From Lophius americanus (Eukaryota > Chordata > Actinopteri > Lophiiformes > Lophiidae), in assembly GCA_037951165.1 (NCBI GenBank), contig JBBDHG010000014.1:6106001-6170000 (forward strand): a stretch of 64,000 nt of DNA, written 5' to 3'. Numbering within the stretch: position 1 is the first letter of the stretch; every line of letters starts with the position of its first letter. The notes under the pieces were generated by a model. That model had not been told where the DNA came from, searched no databases, and saw only the letters and a list, made by a program, of their open reading frames with translations. Below are positions 11,369-22,728 of the stretch, piece by piece. The position numbers and the translations under genes were made by a program.

Positions 11369-12980
11369 CAAAACAGAAAATATTTGTTGTCGATCATGTT
11401 TTTCCTTTGCAATTCACATTGTGTTTGCTCACGAATCGTGTTGCGTTTGCGTGCGGACTTTTGGCAAGAATTTAACTCCATACACTAACTCCAGTCCCCT
11501 AGGTAAAAGGTGGGCCACCCACAGCTCAACCCCCGTCTGACCTTCTCACTTTGTGAAGTAGTTCTGTTGTGCAGTTTTTCTGATTGTATCAAATCAAGGT
11601 AACCGTGTTTCCTTTGGTACTTTAACCTTAACCCTAAGTTTGGTGTATTTCATTGCTGCATAAAATGACCTCTATGACCTGTCAGTTTTTCCTTCACTTA
11701 AACCCATAAATGTGGGGGTTTCTCTCATTCTGAATTCCTGAATTCTTATATTCAGCCAATTATAGCCCTTCTTCTCTGAAGGCCCATAATCTGGTTTCTA
11801 CCAACTTTTTGATATTTTGCAGTGCACAATGCTGGATTTTGATTAACTATTAGATTTATGTCACATCAAAAGGTTGAAGTATGTGCATATGGATCCCCTA
11901 GTGAACATAGGTGGCATTTTACCACCAAAATCCTTCTCTGGTGTGAAAATCCCAGGCACATTTTGGGTACATATCCTATCCAGCTGTCCCAAATGGAAAG
12001 TAGGTGATTCGTAGTTATCAAAGAGTTTATGAGCAAATTCCGATTATATTTCATAGTGTTTTTGTAAAATAATGATGTTGAATTAAAAAAAAATTTTTTA
12101 AATCAGGCGGGGATACATAATTATTATTCTTTGGTTTTAATCACGGGTTACATATAATAACAAGTAGAGTGTAACTGACAGAAACAGGAGAAGAAAATTA
12201 TTTTAGTTCTTACCTGTTCATAGACACAAAGTATATGCAAATACAACTGATAGTTCTGGAGTTATTTTAATTTCGTTTTGGCTGTGTAATTTGGGTGAGG
12301 CCCAAATTAACCAAGGAGCAGAACATATTAATAAACTAATAGAATAAATAGAATTGAATAGAACAAACTTTATTAAACCACACAAGGAAATTCAAGCATT
12401 CCAGCAGCGCCAACATTAATAAATTGACGATAGCAGTATTGAAAGAAATGGGATGGAACAGAAAATATGCATAATGCATATACACATAAGATTAATCTTA
12501 AATACATATATACCATGTACTCACATATAACTACAGACATACAATTAAATAAGATAAATATGTATAAATTTGGGAAAAAACAATTAAAAATTAATGGTAA
12601 GAAAAATATGTGCTACCTGTCATTTAGGGGGGGTCTGCCACTAAGCCCATCCACAACCACACGCCTACATCCACATTCATTCTTATGGAACTTGTGGATT
12701 TTCAAAGCCCATACAGAAGTTCAATGGATTTCTTCATGAAAATCAGAAGCCATCTGCTTTGTATAGAGGATTAGCTCAGACTTTTTCTGCAGGTGCAATC
12801 TTTTAGTAACATAGGCTTAAAGTCCTGTTCAATGACTTTGTAATCTGATGGAGGTAGAAATCTCCACACATCAGCTGCATAGCAACAGTCAAGTTTGTTA
12901 TTGTGGAATCAGCGTTGGTCGTTTAAGTTATAAGTCTGTTAGGGATCCTCGTACTGCTGACTCAGGCCTCTGGATGGAGA
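11369..12980. other. Intergenic DNA downstream of the connexin; LINE-tail-like fragment
   Basis: No coding segment is supported. About 12330-12440 has 'aactttattaaaccacacaa' next to 'ggaaattcaa', resembling the 3' tail of fish LINEs (compare 50125-50150). The connexin 3' untranslated region should lie in the upper part, ending below 12981; its polyadenylation site was not resolved. Confidence 0.45.
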
Positions 12981-14171
12981 CTATATCCAGACCTCCGCAC
13001 TTCTCTGCTTGGGCCCTGTGCTCTCCCTCTGACCCTTCAGAGGCTGCCTCTCCCCTTTCGAGGAATCCTGTCTCTTTTGTTTCTCTGGTCTAGTTCCTCT
13101 CAACGCCTCAGCCTTCATCTTGGTACAGTTCCCAGCACAGGTCCAGTCAGGCTGGTGGCCCACCACCAGGTCCAGAGTAGGCAGGGATGCAATGCTGGTC
13201 ATGTCCCTGAAGCCTAAAGAGGATATGAGAGAGGGGCTGTCAGGTGGGAAGTTTTCATATCCCCCTTTCATACCTCCCCATGACTGCCTCTCCCTCAGCC
13301 TCATCGCCTGGCGGATCTTTTTCCAGCCCAGGTGGTTGAGCTCCAGCAGGTTGAGAAGAATACAGAAAACTCCCACACAGAACATGAAGAGAAGGAATAT
13401 GGTCTTCTCTGTGGGTCTGGAGACGTAGCAGTCCACCGCTTGGCTGCAGGGAGACGACGCACACAGGAAATGGACAGGAACCCGGAAGCCAAACAGCTTC
13501 CACTGGGCCAGGACAAAGCCCACCTCAAGAATCGCCCGTAAGCATACATGGAAGATGTAACATTTAGACAGAACCCCTCCAGATCCTTCGTGGCCCTCTG
13601 CAGCCCCCTCCTTGAAGGTGAATGTTCGGCCATGATTCACGGATACCATGTTCTTAGGGTCCCCTTTCTGGAGGCTGTGGGCAGTTATGCCCTCCAGAAC
13701 ATCAGCCAGACTGTGACCCAGGTGCTTATGGGAGTGGATGGAGCAGCTGTCAGAGTCACAGCTCGCGTCATACACCTCTCTACCACCTCGCCGTATATCC
13801 GGACCATCCTGCCCCACTTTATCCCCTGGTCCTGGCCCTATTCTCTGGGGGGGGCTTTGGTGCAGCTTGGACAGGTTGTGCCATGTGTAGATGATGAAGC
13901 AGAGGGAGGGGGTGGAGACGCTGATGATGTGGAAGACCCAGAAACGAGGTTGAGAAATGGGGGCAAACGTGTCGTAGCAAACGGTGGAGCAGCCGGGCTG
14001 CAGTGTGTTGCACACGAACATCTCCTGCTCATCGGTGTACACATCCTCAGTCGCAACGGCAACGATGAGCAGCCGGAAGATGACCATGACGGTTAGCCAA
14101 AGGCGCCCAATCATGGTGGAGTGCTGGTGGACAGCATCCAGGAGACGTTTGAGCAGGGTCCACTCCGTCAT
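12981..14171 (-). CDS. Delta-type connexin (gap-junction protein, Cx36/Cx36.7-like)
   Basis: Connexins form hexameric hemichannels that dock into gap junctions for direct cell-to-cell exchange. The 396-residue frame has four membrane spans, at about 20-42, 76-98, 205-228 and 257-279. Extracellular loop 1 is CNTLQPGCSTVC (Cys 54, 61, 65; C-x6-C-x3-C). Loop 2 is CASSPCSQAVDC (Cys 237, 242, 248; C-x4-C-x5-C), followed by the family signature SRPTEKT (251-257). The cytoplasmic loop is long (about 100-203). The tail ends EVWI, a possible PDZ ligand; Cx36 ends in a similar hydrophobic motif. The start MTEWTLLKRLL matches the connexin N-terminus (MGEWTxLxxLL). It most resembles the GJD group (Cx36, perhaps teleost cx36.7/gjd6); the exact orthologue is not certain. 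Mammalian GJD2 has an intron after about codon 23; none is present here. Confidence 0.93.
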   Translation of the reverse strand: MTEWTLLKRLLDAVHQHSTMIGRLWLTVMVIFRLLIVAVATEDVYTDEQEMFVCNTLQPGCSTVCYDTFAPISQPRFWVFHIISVSTPSLCFIIYTWHNLSKLHQSPPQRIGPGPGDKVGQDGPDIRRGGREVYDASCDSDSCSIHSHKHLGHSLADVLEGITAHSLQKGDPKNMVSVNHGRTFTFKEGAAEGHEGSGGVLSKCYIFHVCLRAILEVGFVLAQWKLFGFRVPVHFLCASSPCSQAVDCYVSRPTEKTIFLLFMFCVGVFCILLNLLELNHLGWKKIRQAMRLRERQSWGGMKGGYENFPPDSPSLISSLGFRDMTSIASLPTLDLVVGHQPDWTCAGNCTKMKAEALRGTRPEKQKRQDSSKGERQPLKGQRESTGPKQRSAEVWI

Positions 14172-15639
14172 TGTGGCTGCCCGCTGACTCGAGGCAGGAC
14201 AAGCTGCTTTGAATTGAGCAGTCTTCTGTGGACCGATCCAACTCTCCTGCTTCTGAACTCCTACCCTCCCATTAAAACATGATGGTATCCCATCTACTCC
14301 TCACTGCCTTCGCTCCTGCGTTTCTTCCCCACACTGTAAATGTAGTCAGAAGGTTCGTCTAAAACCAGCGCTCTGACCCTCTGTGGCTAAAGAAGACTAA
14401 ACTGTTCCTCCCTGGGTGTTCAGCAGCTCTGCATTGCAAGAAAAGTCCAGCCCATCTTTAATGATAAGGATGACCACTTGACATGAGTGACTCGGAGCGC
14501 TCACTTCTCTCTTGTCCTTAGGATCCATTTTAAAACTGAAACATCATCCTTCCTCTCTTGGAGGAGCTGCTGATAGCGCCGACTGCATTCTGCGTAGATA
14601 AGTCTTCCAAAAACTAATGGACACACGCGGAGCAACATTTTAAATTGTGACCAGTGCATCAGAGTCTGGATCCTCAGTAGATGTCATTCCACACAATAAT
14701 GATGAACTGATAAAGGACGAAACAAATAAATAGAGACGGTCTAGAGTGGTTAAAGAAGGATGTCGGACTGCAGTCTGTTCCAGGGCTCGTAGTGAATGCT
14801 GCTCTTCACACACTCCAGTCCTCTTATCTTTGTTTTAAAAAAAGACTCCTGAAAGGTCTGCTGCCATCAAATCATGGTGCTCCCCAGATAAAACACTCAC
14901 TCGGCCCTTTCTTACTTCAAATAGTGCTGGCAAGCCCCGCTGACTCCTCAGAGCTCCACCTACTTTCTATGTATGACACAAGCACGAACATTTAGTTCCT
15001 CATAGTATATTATATTATGGTATATATTACAAAGTCATCTATATTCTTAGTAAGTATGCTTTAGATCAAAGTCTAGGATTGTCTAACTGTCTGTGAAAGC
15101 CCCGGAATGTTCGCATCTGAAGTGTGTTGTCATTTTGAAAATAATTGTCTACAATGCCCGTGATTGTTTACACTCAACAAGAAGAATGGCAGAACAGAGC
15201 CACGCCAGTGTATACACGTTAATCACTTAACCAGTTTAAGTTAATATCATTCCCAGTCACTTTAAGTGTCTCTCATTCCCACTCGTTGAAATTACCGTAA
15301 GGACTGAGCAACGCCCTCCTCATACTGGAGAAGGTGGGCTGACTAGAGTCTGAGGGACAACTTAGATGAATGAACTGGCGATGCAGACAGAGAGAAACAT
15401 GCTGTTGAAGGAAAACGTGTTACCATTAGACATTGTTTAACCATAAATGTCCGACGCTGAGTCTTATCCAGTCCATCAGGAGGATAAGAATCCCTGGAGC
15501 ATAGCAGGATGATCCCAGGTTGATAATAACATTAATATTAATGTAACATATAGTGATAGCTTATGGGGGAATACTATACAATAATAATAATAATGATTAC
15601 AACAATAATCATCATCATGAGCATCTTGTGATCAGTGGA
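14172..15639. other. Upstream flank of the connexin; no other gene
   Basis: The sequence immediately above 14171 holds the 5' untranslated and presumed promoter region of the minus-strand connexin (GCAGCCACAATGA start context). No TATA box or first non-coding exon could be fixed. Above about 14600 it is AT-rich, with an AAT-rich stretch near 15580 and no recognised coding segment. Confidence 0.45.
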
Positions 15640-17295
15640 CAACGAGCAGGTCCACAGCAGCAGATGCAAACACCAACCATGTGACCTTACAGGGCGAGAA
15701 AACAAAAAGACACCAGGGTAGAAGTCAAGTTAGTAACATGTATTAATCCATTTAACATGCATTAATCCATTTAACATGCATTAATCCAGTAACATTAAAG
15801 TGAGAGGGATGTATAAAGAGGGACAGTGAGAGAGGAAGAGAGAAAATCTCAATGCATCATGGGAGATCCCCTAGCATTCTAAACCTATAGCAGCATAGCT
15901 AAGAGCAAGCTTATGCCAGCCTTAATTATAAACTTTATCAAAAAGGAAAGTTTTAAGCCTACTTTTAAATGTAGAGAGTCTTTCTGCCCCCCGAATAAAG
16001 ATTGGAAGATGGTTCCACAGGAGAGGAGCCTGATAGCTGAAATCTCTGGCCCCCATTCTACTTCTGGAGACTCTAGGGACTACCAGTAACCCTGCATGCT
16101 GGGAGCGCAAAGTTCAGTTGGACAATATAGAACTATGAGCTCCTTCAGATACATTGGTTCTGACTGTTAAGGGCTTTGTAAGTGAGCAGAAGGATTTTGA
16201 ATTTGATTCTAGATTTTACTGGGAGCCAATTTAGGGAAGCTAATACAGGAGAGATATGTTCTCTTAACCTGGTTCTGGTCAGCACACGTGCAGCAGCGTT
16301 TTGGATCAGCTGGAGGCTTCACAGACTTATTGGGACTGTATCAGTTTTATCTGAATTTAATAATAAAAAGTTGCAGGTCATCCAAGTCTTAATGTCTTTG
16401 ACACACGCCTCTAAGTTGGATAAGTGATTAGATTCACCTGGTTTCATTGATAAGTACAATTGTGTGTCATCAGCATAACAGTGACAGTTTATGGAGTGTT
16501 TCCTGATAGTGTTGCCTAAAGGGAGCAAATATAATGTGAATAATATTGGCCCAAGCACAGATCCCTGGGGAACTCCGTGGGTAACATTACGGAGGATTCA
16601 TTGTTGACAGATACAAACTGAGATCTACCACATAAATATGACTTAAACCAATATAATGCAGTGTCTTTGATGCCAATTAGATTTTCAAGTCTTAGTATTA
16701 CACTTGTTGGTCAATAGTATCAAATGCAGCACTAAGATCCAACAAGACCAGAACAGAGGCCAGTCCCTCATCAGATGCCATTAAAAGGTCATTTGTAACT
16801 TTGACCAGTGCTGTTTCTGTACTATGGTTAACTCTAAAACCTGATTGGAAATCCTCAAATAAACTATTCTTACGCAGAAAATCACACAATTGTTCAACCA
16901 CAACTTTCTCTAAGATTTTAGAGGAAGGGAAAGTTAGATATCGGCCTACAATTTGCTAATGCCCCTGGATCAAGAGTCGGCTTTTTAAGCAGCGGTTTGA
17001 TTATGGCTATTTTAAAGGACTTTGGTACGTAGCCTGAATTTAACGACAGATTGATGGTTTCTAATTGAGATTTGCTGACTAAGGGTAAACTTTCTTTAAG
17101 TAAACTAGTTGGGATGGGGTCTAGGAGACAGGTTGTTGTTTTGGATAAGGAAATAAGGGAAGTTAATTGTTTCAGATCAATGGGAATAAAGCGGTCTAGA
17201 TCTTCTCCAGGTCTATCTGTTGTTTCCAAGCACATAGTCCTGGGGTTTAAACTTGAACCAATTGAAAGCCGGAGGTTATGGATCTTGTCCCTAAT
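15640..17295 (-). mobile_element. L2-clade LINE, 5'-truncated and frameshifted
   Basis: Minus-strand frames give a non-LTR reverse transcriptase in order: LLDPIPTSLLKE, NCRPISNFPFL, FQSGFRVNHSTETALVKV, LLDLSAAFDTID, LGPILFTLYLLPLG, and the catalytic CHCYADDTQLYL at about 16430-16480. The 3' section encodes the typical terminal segment SYQAPLLWNHLP. Frames change several times and a middle part is missing. A 20-bp unit ('taacatgcattaatccattt') is repeated about three times at 15735-15792 in its 3' region. The 3' boundary is approximate. Confidence 0.8.
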
Positions 17296-19074
17296 TTAAC
17301 TGAATTGATTTAATTTTGAGAGCAACATTGCCATGTACATGCAGGTGGTGAGGAGATGTAAATCAATGACAACACAGAGAACATACTCTTATTTCATGTT
17401 GTAAAAGCTTCAAAAGTGCTGATAATTAATTCTCAGAGAGAAATGACATTTCTAAGAAACGGTAAAAAAACATTTTGTTAGATATGAAACACAAATTCCA
17501 CACGAAAACATCTATCTGTGTATGAGTACATTGGTCGGGGCGTGTTTATGTAGTTCTGTCAGATATGTCTGTATGTGTGTCTGGATGCAACAACATAAAT
17601 TTAATTCATGATGCACCCGAGTCCATTTCCAGAGTTCCTCAACCTGGTCTTGCTCCCGGAGGAGATCCTCTCACTCCTGGTTCTCAATCGGCTGAGCTCA
17701 GGAATTGGCCTGAGCTCATGGTGCATCTGAGCTTCTGTATGTAGAAACAGTCATTTTATTTGAAACAGTTAGTGGATAGGCAGAGGCCGAATTGTACACA
17801 GATCTAATCTAGTTTGAAGTTCCGTTACATCATATGAAGGAAGACCAGTTGATAAAGGACACCATGCTGAATGATACCGTGGTTTCAGCCAGAGCCAGGT
17901 GCATTTTCGGACCCATTCTGAGAAAGTCGACCATAGTTTTCTCAACATCCAAATTGTTCATTGTCCAGACCTGGTGAAAAAAATGTAATAAATGGAAAGG
18001 ATTAACCAAAGAACTCTTGTACGGTCTGTAAAAACAGTATGCCATAGCCATTGCCGACAGAAGTTCAGTGACTCAAATTAGCTGAGGTGACTCCCACCAA
18101 GTGATAGCGTCACCTGTTATGATGCAGAATTTTATTTAAGTAATTAATACTGTATAAACCCTCCTATACAGTTGTTATGACGATAAAAGAAAGATTTGTT
18201 CCAGACTGTGAACATTTTAATCCTGTTACATGACTTTTCAAAGGGAAATGACTCACTTATGGAGTCAACAACAAGTGGCCATTGAAGAAACTTTTTATGA
18301 AACATGTGATGACTTTTTATTAAATTTTTTCTACTTGGCATTAACATCTATTATATGTGAAGACCTTTTAATTATTTCTATTTTGCAAATAAGGTTTTGT
18401 TTGTCTGTTTGCAGAATTAAACAAAAATGTACTAGGTATAATGGTTCAGCATGTCAACGAAGTATGCATTACCTTTTTGTACATTAAAGGGAACGAGTAA
18501 GGCATTAGTTTTTTTTGTTTAACAACCAGGTGAGATAGAACTTTTCAAACATTTATATCTATTACATATAAAAGAATTGATGAATTTTAATTCAGCTTGG
18601 TAGAAGGGTAGGGCATATGCCGAGAAAGAACCCATTCAATTTTGGACCCGATCTGCATTTGAAGGGGCAGATTCACCTTAATTAAAGTTATGAGGCTTTA
18701 AATCAGCATATTCTGTTGGCGGAGTGGTTCATGCCCAAAGAACAAACACTGGAGTTTGGACTTTTATCATCTTCTCTACCATTGCAAAATCTTCAAAACC
18801 CTTATTTTGATGGTGTCAATTGAAACACAGCATACCTTCTTAGTGGAGCAGGCCCCTCCAGTTACTTCTGTTATTCTTAATAAAGGAACTTATATCATGT
18901 AAACTTTCTATGCATTTCTTTACAACTTTGAAGAATGTGGTTAAACTGGTGGTGAATGCTTTTAAAAGTGAGATATTAAGTCAGAGAAACGGAGAGTGCA
19001 AAAAGATGTGTCTGATTTATGCACCTAAACACAATGAAAGGGCATCTGTTTATGGGAGTTAGAATAATCATAAG
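17296..19074. other. Intergenic DNA, no gene recognised
   Basis: Short unremarkable frames only. I found no motif, no paired splice sites and no repeat family that I could name. Confidence 0.5.
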
Positions 19075-19215
19075 GGCAGGGGTTCAACCCCCGGACTGTT
19101 CCCGCAGTCTACATGTCGTAGGGTCCTTGAGCAAGACGTTGAACTCCTATTTGCTCCCAGGGGGCCTCAAAGGGTCTGTCCAGTGCTCCTCAGGGATGGA
19201 TCCAAAGTAGAGAAG
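19075..19215 (+). repeat. SINE-like fragment
   Basis: Contains a B-box-like GGTTCAACCCC, then 'tctacatgtcgtagggtcct' and 'gagcaagacgttgaac', as in the tRNA-headed SINE bodies elsewhere in the window. The head is lost, so the family assignment is loose. Confidence 0.45.
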
Positions 19216-19294
19216 TGATGTCTCTATGTTGTCATCTATGTATTTACTGTATAATAAAAATCATAATAAATAGGATCATGGTATTGCTAGTTTT

Positions 19295-20770
19295 GATTTA
19301 TTGAACCTTGAATCGCTCCTTCACACACTTGGGGTGAAGGAGCCTGTCGCTGAAGGAGCTCTCCAGTGCAGAGATGGTTTCCTGCATGGGGTGGGAGACG
19401 TTGTCCCGGAGAGATGACAGCTTGTCTATCATTCTCCTGTCTCCCACCTCCTGCACCGAGTCCAGAGGACCGAACTGGCCTTCCTGATTAGTTTGTCCAG
19501 TTTCCTCCTGTCAGCAGCTGAGATGCTGCTGCCCCAGCAGACTACTCCATAAAAAATGGCTGAGGCGACTGCAGAGTCAAAGAAGGTCTTCAGGAGCGCC
19601 CCCTGCACTCCAAAAGACCTCAGTCTCCTCAGCAGATACAGTCGGCTCTGACCCCTTTTAAAGAGTGCCGTTGAGTTGTGAGTCCAGTCCAGTTTGTTGT
19701 TCAGGTGAACACCAAGGTACTTGTAGGACGTGACCATCTCAACGTCCATTCCCTGGATGTTCACCGGTGTGTGGGGGGGTGTGTGCCTTCGGAAGTCCAC
19801 CACCAGTTCCTTGGTCTTACCCGCGTTGATCTGGAGGTGGTTCCACTGTCACCAGTGCGTGAAGTCCTGCGTCAGTCCTCTGTACTCCTTGTCGTCCCCG
19901 TCTGTGATGAGACCGACGATTGCAGAGTCATCAGAGAACTTCTGCAGGTGACACATGGGTGTGTTGTATGAGAAGTCTGCAGTGTAGAGGGTGAAGAGGA
20001 ACGGAGCCAGGACCGTTCCCTGTGGGGCCCCCGTACTGCAGACAACCACGTCCGACACACAGTCCTGAGTCCTCACATACTGGGGACGGTTGGTCAGGTA
20101 GTCCAGGATCCAGGATGCGAGGTGCTCATCCACTCCGGTCAGTTCCAGTTTGTCCCTCAGAAGCGTGGGCTGGATGGTGTTGAAAGCACTGGAGAAATCG
20201 AAGAATGTGATCCTCACGGTGCTTCCAGGCTTCTCCAGGTGAGAGAGACCTCGGTGAAGAAGGAAGATGATGGCGTCGTCCACCCCGGTCTTACACTGGT
20301 AGGCGAACTGAAGGGGGTCCATCGACAGGCTGACCACCGGGCGGAGATGACCAAGGACCAGTCGCTCTAGAGTCTTCATCAGGTGGGATGTTAATGCCAC
20401 CGGCCTGTAGCTGTTGAAGTCCTTCGGGTGCGGCGTCTTGGGGACAGGAACCACACAGGAGGTTTTCCACAGGAGTGGTACCTTCCCCAGCTTCAGGCTC
20501 AAATTGAAGACGTGCTTCAAAATCCCACACAGCTGGTCTGCGCAGGTCTTCAGGAGCCTGGAGCTGATGCCGTCCGGGCCCGTGGCCTTCCTCACCTTGA
20601 TCTTCCTTAGCTGATTCCTCACCTGGAGTGTTGTGAGGAACAGACTGGTGCAGGGGGGCTGTGTGTTGGGGGGGTTGGATGGTGGGGTGGTGATAGCTAG
20701 GAGGGGGGGCAGGGTGTTAGGTAGAGCAGGGGGATGTGGCTGGGAGTTGTTTGTAGTGGGAGAGGAGGTA
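19295..20770 (-). mobile_element. Rex1-type LINE, reverse transcriptase nearly open
   Basis: A minus-strand frame from 20622 carries KATGPDGISSRLLK, YRPVALTSHLMKTLERLV, FFDFSSAFNTIQ, STGAPQGTVLAPFLFTLY and the catalytic FSDDSAI. It stops at a single TGA near 19847, then resumes in the same frame with LVVDFRR, YKYLGVHLNNKLDW and GQSRLYLLRRLRSF to 19429. The DNA over FSSAFNT fits the published Rex1 forward primer site as I remember it, which supports the Rex1 name. The 5' half (endonuclease) is absent. The single internal stop suggests a fairly young insertion. Confidence 0.82.
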
Positions 20771-21432
20771 GACGTATGGTCATGGAGAAAGGGGGGTTAC
20801 AATTAAATGCCAGGCATTCAAAAGAAGAGATCTATGGCAAGGGCAGTGGAGACAAGTCCAAATCACTGCAGTACATGACAGACGGACCACCACTACAACC
20901 AGTGCTGCAGGCTTTCTGGAGGTAACAGTAGTCACGAGACAGGTGTTATTTAGGACAGATAAAACATTGGGTTGTTGGCAGGTTTCTGTAAGGCACATCA
21001 CGTCCAGACAATTCCAGGATGTGGTCATGTATGAGGCATGATTGGTTTGTGAGAGATTGTGTATTAAAGACTTCAATTTTAATACTAGATGGAGTGAGTC
21101 TCTAGTGAGTCTCTGTATTGGCCGAAGAAGACTGAAATCCACCCCGCGTTTTCTAACCCGCTGATTGAGTAGTTTTATGGAGGAAACTCCAGGACCACTA
21201 GTGGGAAGAAAAAAAGGACAGAATGGAGTGATCAGAGCGGGAGTAAACAAACTTCTTCTTCAACTTCTGTGAATGTAACGGGGCCGGCGAAGGAGTCCAA
21301 GTAGTTTAATAACCGATTTGCACAACGGAGTGTTGTAGTTGTTGAATTCCTCAGTTTGGGGGAGGAATAATTTATCATCATGCCAGTCGTGGAGACTAGC
21401 CCATTTTTAGCCGTTAGCCATGGACGAGACTA
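20770..21432 (-). mobile_element. 5' part of an L2-like LINE (endonuclease side)
   Basis: On the minus strand it matches the plus-strand element at 51777-52480 nearly base for base, from 'gtctcgtccatgg' through VRKRGVDFSLLRPIQRL and LDVMCLTETCQQP to 'tctccatgaccatac'. The match stops abruptly at about 20790, and Rex1 sequence follows in the same orientation. It is therefore a truncated element directly abutting Rex1, either through nested insertion or rearrangement. Confidence 0.75.
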
Positions 21433-22254
21433 TATTGGATCAATAATTGGGGATTTATGCCGTTAAAAGTTTGAAGATAAGGCACCCCTAGTCTGACCTT
21501 TCTCAAAATTAATCCAGTTCTTCCTTGCACTAAGGTCAATGTGGGTATAGAATTGATCCATGACATGTTTTTTTTTAGCTATCTCGTTAAAACGAAGGAG
21601 CTGCGGCGGCGGATGCGGCGGATGCGGCGGATGCGGCAGCGATGATGACTCCATAATATCCGCAACTTTTCGGGGATATAATAACCAATGAGTGAGTGGA
21701 AGAAGATTTCAGAAAGCAGAGAAAGCCATGACTGTTGAGACCATTCTGAAGTGATTCATAAGTGTAATATAACGTCACTTTCTCTAACCCCTTAGCTATG
21801 GAACCTCAGGTAAAACATGAGCCAGACCACTAATTAGGAAATTAGGAAATGTATTATTATTTATTATTTTTATTTTGCTGTGTCTGAACAGCATTTCAGT
21901 GGTGGGCTTATAACTTCCTGAAATGTGGTACCTTCCTACAGTGTGGGTGTATTCATTAGTATTTTAGAGTTTAAACAGCGTAATAAAAAATCATTTTATC
22001 TCAAAATCAAAGTTTTTGGTCTTTCAATTCACTGTCTTTATTCACTGTGTCCTTTACTTCTCTCAAGCCGGCAGCAAGCCTCCTCTAATTCCTATGACAA
22101 ATAGAACCAGACAGGAAAACCCGACCTTAAAATATGCTATTTGAAGGAGCTAATCATTGATCATGGATCATCACTGCTCACTCCTCTCCTCTCCCACATA
22201 TCAACCCACCATCCTTGAAATTAATGAAATCTCTACCTGTATTATGTTCAGAAT
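21433..22254. other. Non-coding stretch with a GCGGCGGAT repeat
   Basis: A 9-bp repeat (gcggcggat, about four units) lies at 21603-21637. The following 60 bases, from 'gcagcgatgatgactccata', recur with changes at 25951-26010. A minus-strand frame at 21463-21654 starts MESSSLPHPPHPP; I do not recognise it. The rest is AT-rich. Confidence 0.45.
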
Positions 22255-22725
22255 TCCCTTAATGGATCCTTCCATTGCTCCATGGTCCGCATGGTCGATT
22301 TGTATGGTCTTTGGCTATGTAGCCGCATACACAATAAGCTTTGTTGTGACTGAAAGAACTTTTGTATCAGAACCAGCATGAAGGGTTTTCAGAACTGTAT
22401 GATGGTACAGTAGCTTTTCTGTGGAATCCGAAAACAATGGATGGCCTTGACACCCCGCATGCCCCACTGAGCCATGGGCATCGATGACTCTGTCACTGGT
22501 TGCCTAACTGCTCTTCCTTAGACCACTTTGGTGAGTACTAACCGCTGCTCACCAGGAAAACTCTAAAAGTCCTCAAGTACTGAAATGCTCTGACTCTGTC
22601 CTTTAACCATCACAAGTTGGCCCTTGTCAGAGTCACTTGGTTATTTTCCTGCTTCCAACTCATCAACTTCAGGAAAAAATGTTCATGTGCTGCCTCATAT
22701 ATCCCACCCACTGTCAGGTGGCGTG
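22255..22725 (-). mobile_element. Tc1/mariner remnant, transposase N-terminal part
   Basis: Segments such as 'cttccattgctccatggtcc', 'tttgtatcagaaccagcat', 'cacaagttggcccttgtcag' and 'atatatcccacccactgtca' follow, in order, a very common fish Tc1-like element whose transposase lies on the minus strand. Multiple frameshifts are present. Its right edge abuts the SLC7 pseudo-exon at 22729. A related fragment covering part of the same region is at 42500-42850. Confidence 0.7.
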
Positions 22726-22728
22726 AGT

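Noticed and set aside
13548..14096. A 182-codon plus-strand frame over the connexin
   Set aside because: It is the antisense shadow of the connexin frame and has no motif of its own.
21463..21654. Minus-strand frame starting MESSSLPHPPHPP
   Set aside because: The N-terminus is a translated 9-bp repeat, the rest is unrecognised, and no splice partner is seen. Kept only as a note.
22157..22381. A frame that looked like an upstream SLC7 membrane exon
   Set aside because: The DNA follows a Tc1-like transposon on the minus strand ('cttccattgctccatggtcc', 'tttgtatcagaaccagcat'), so the resemblance is accidental.
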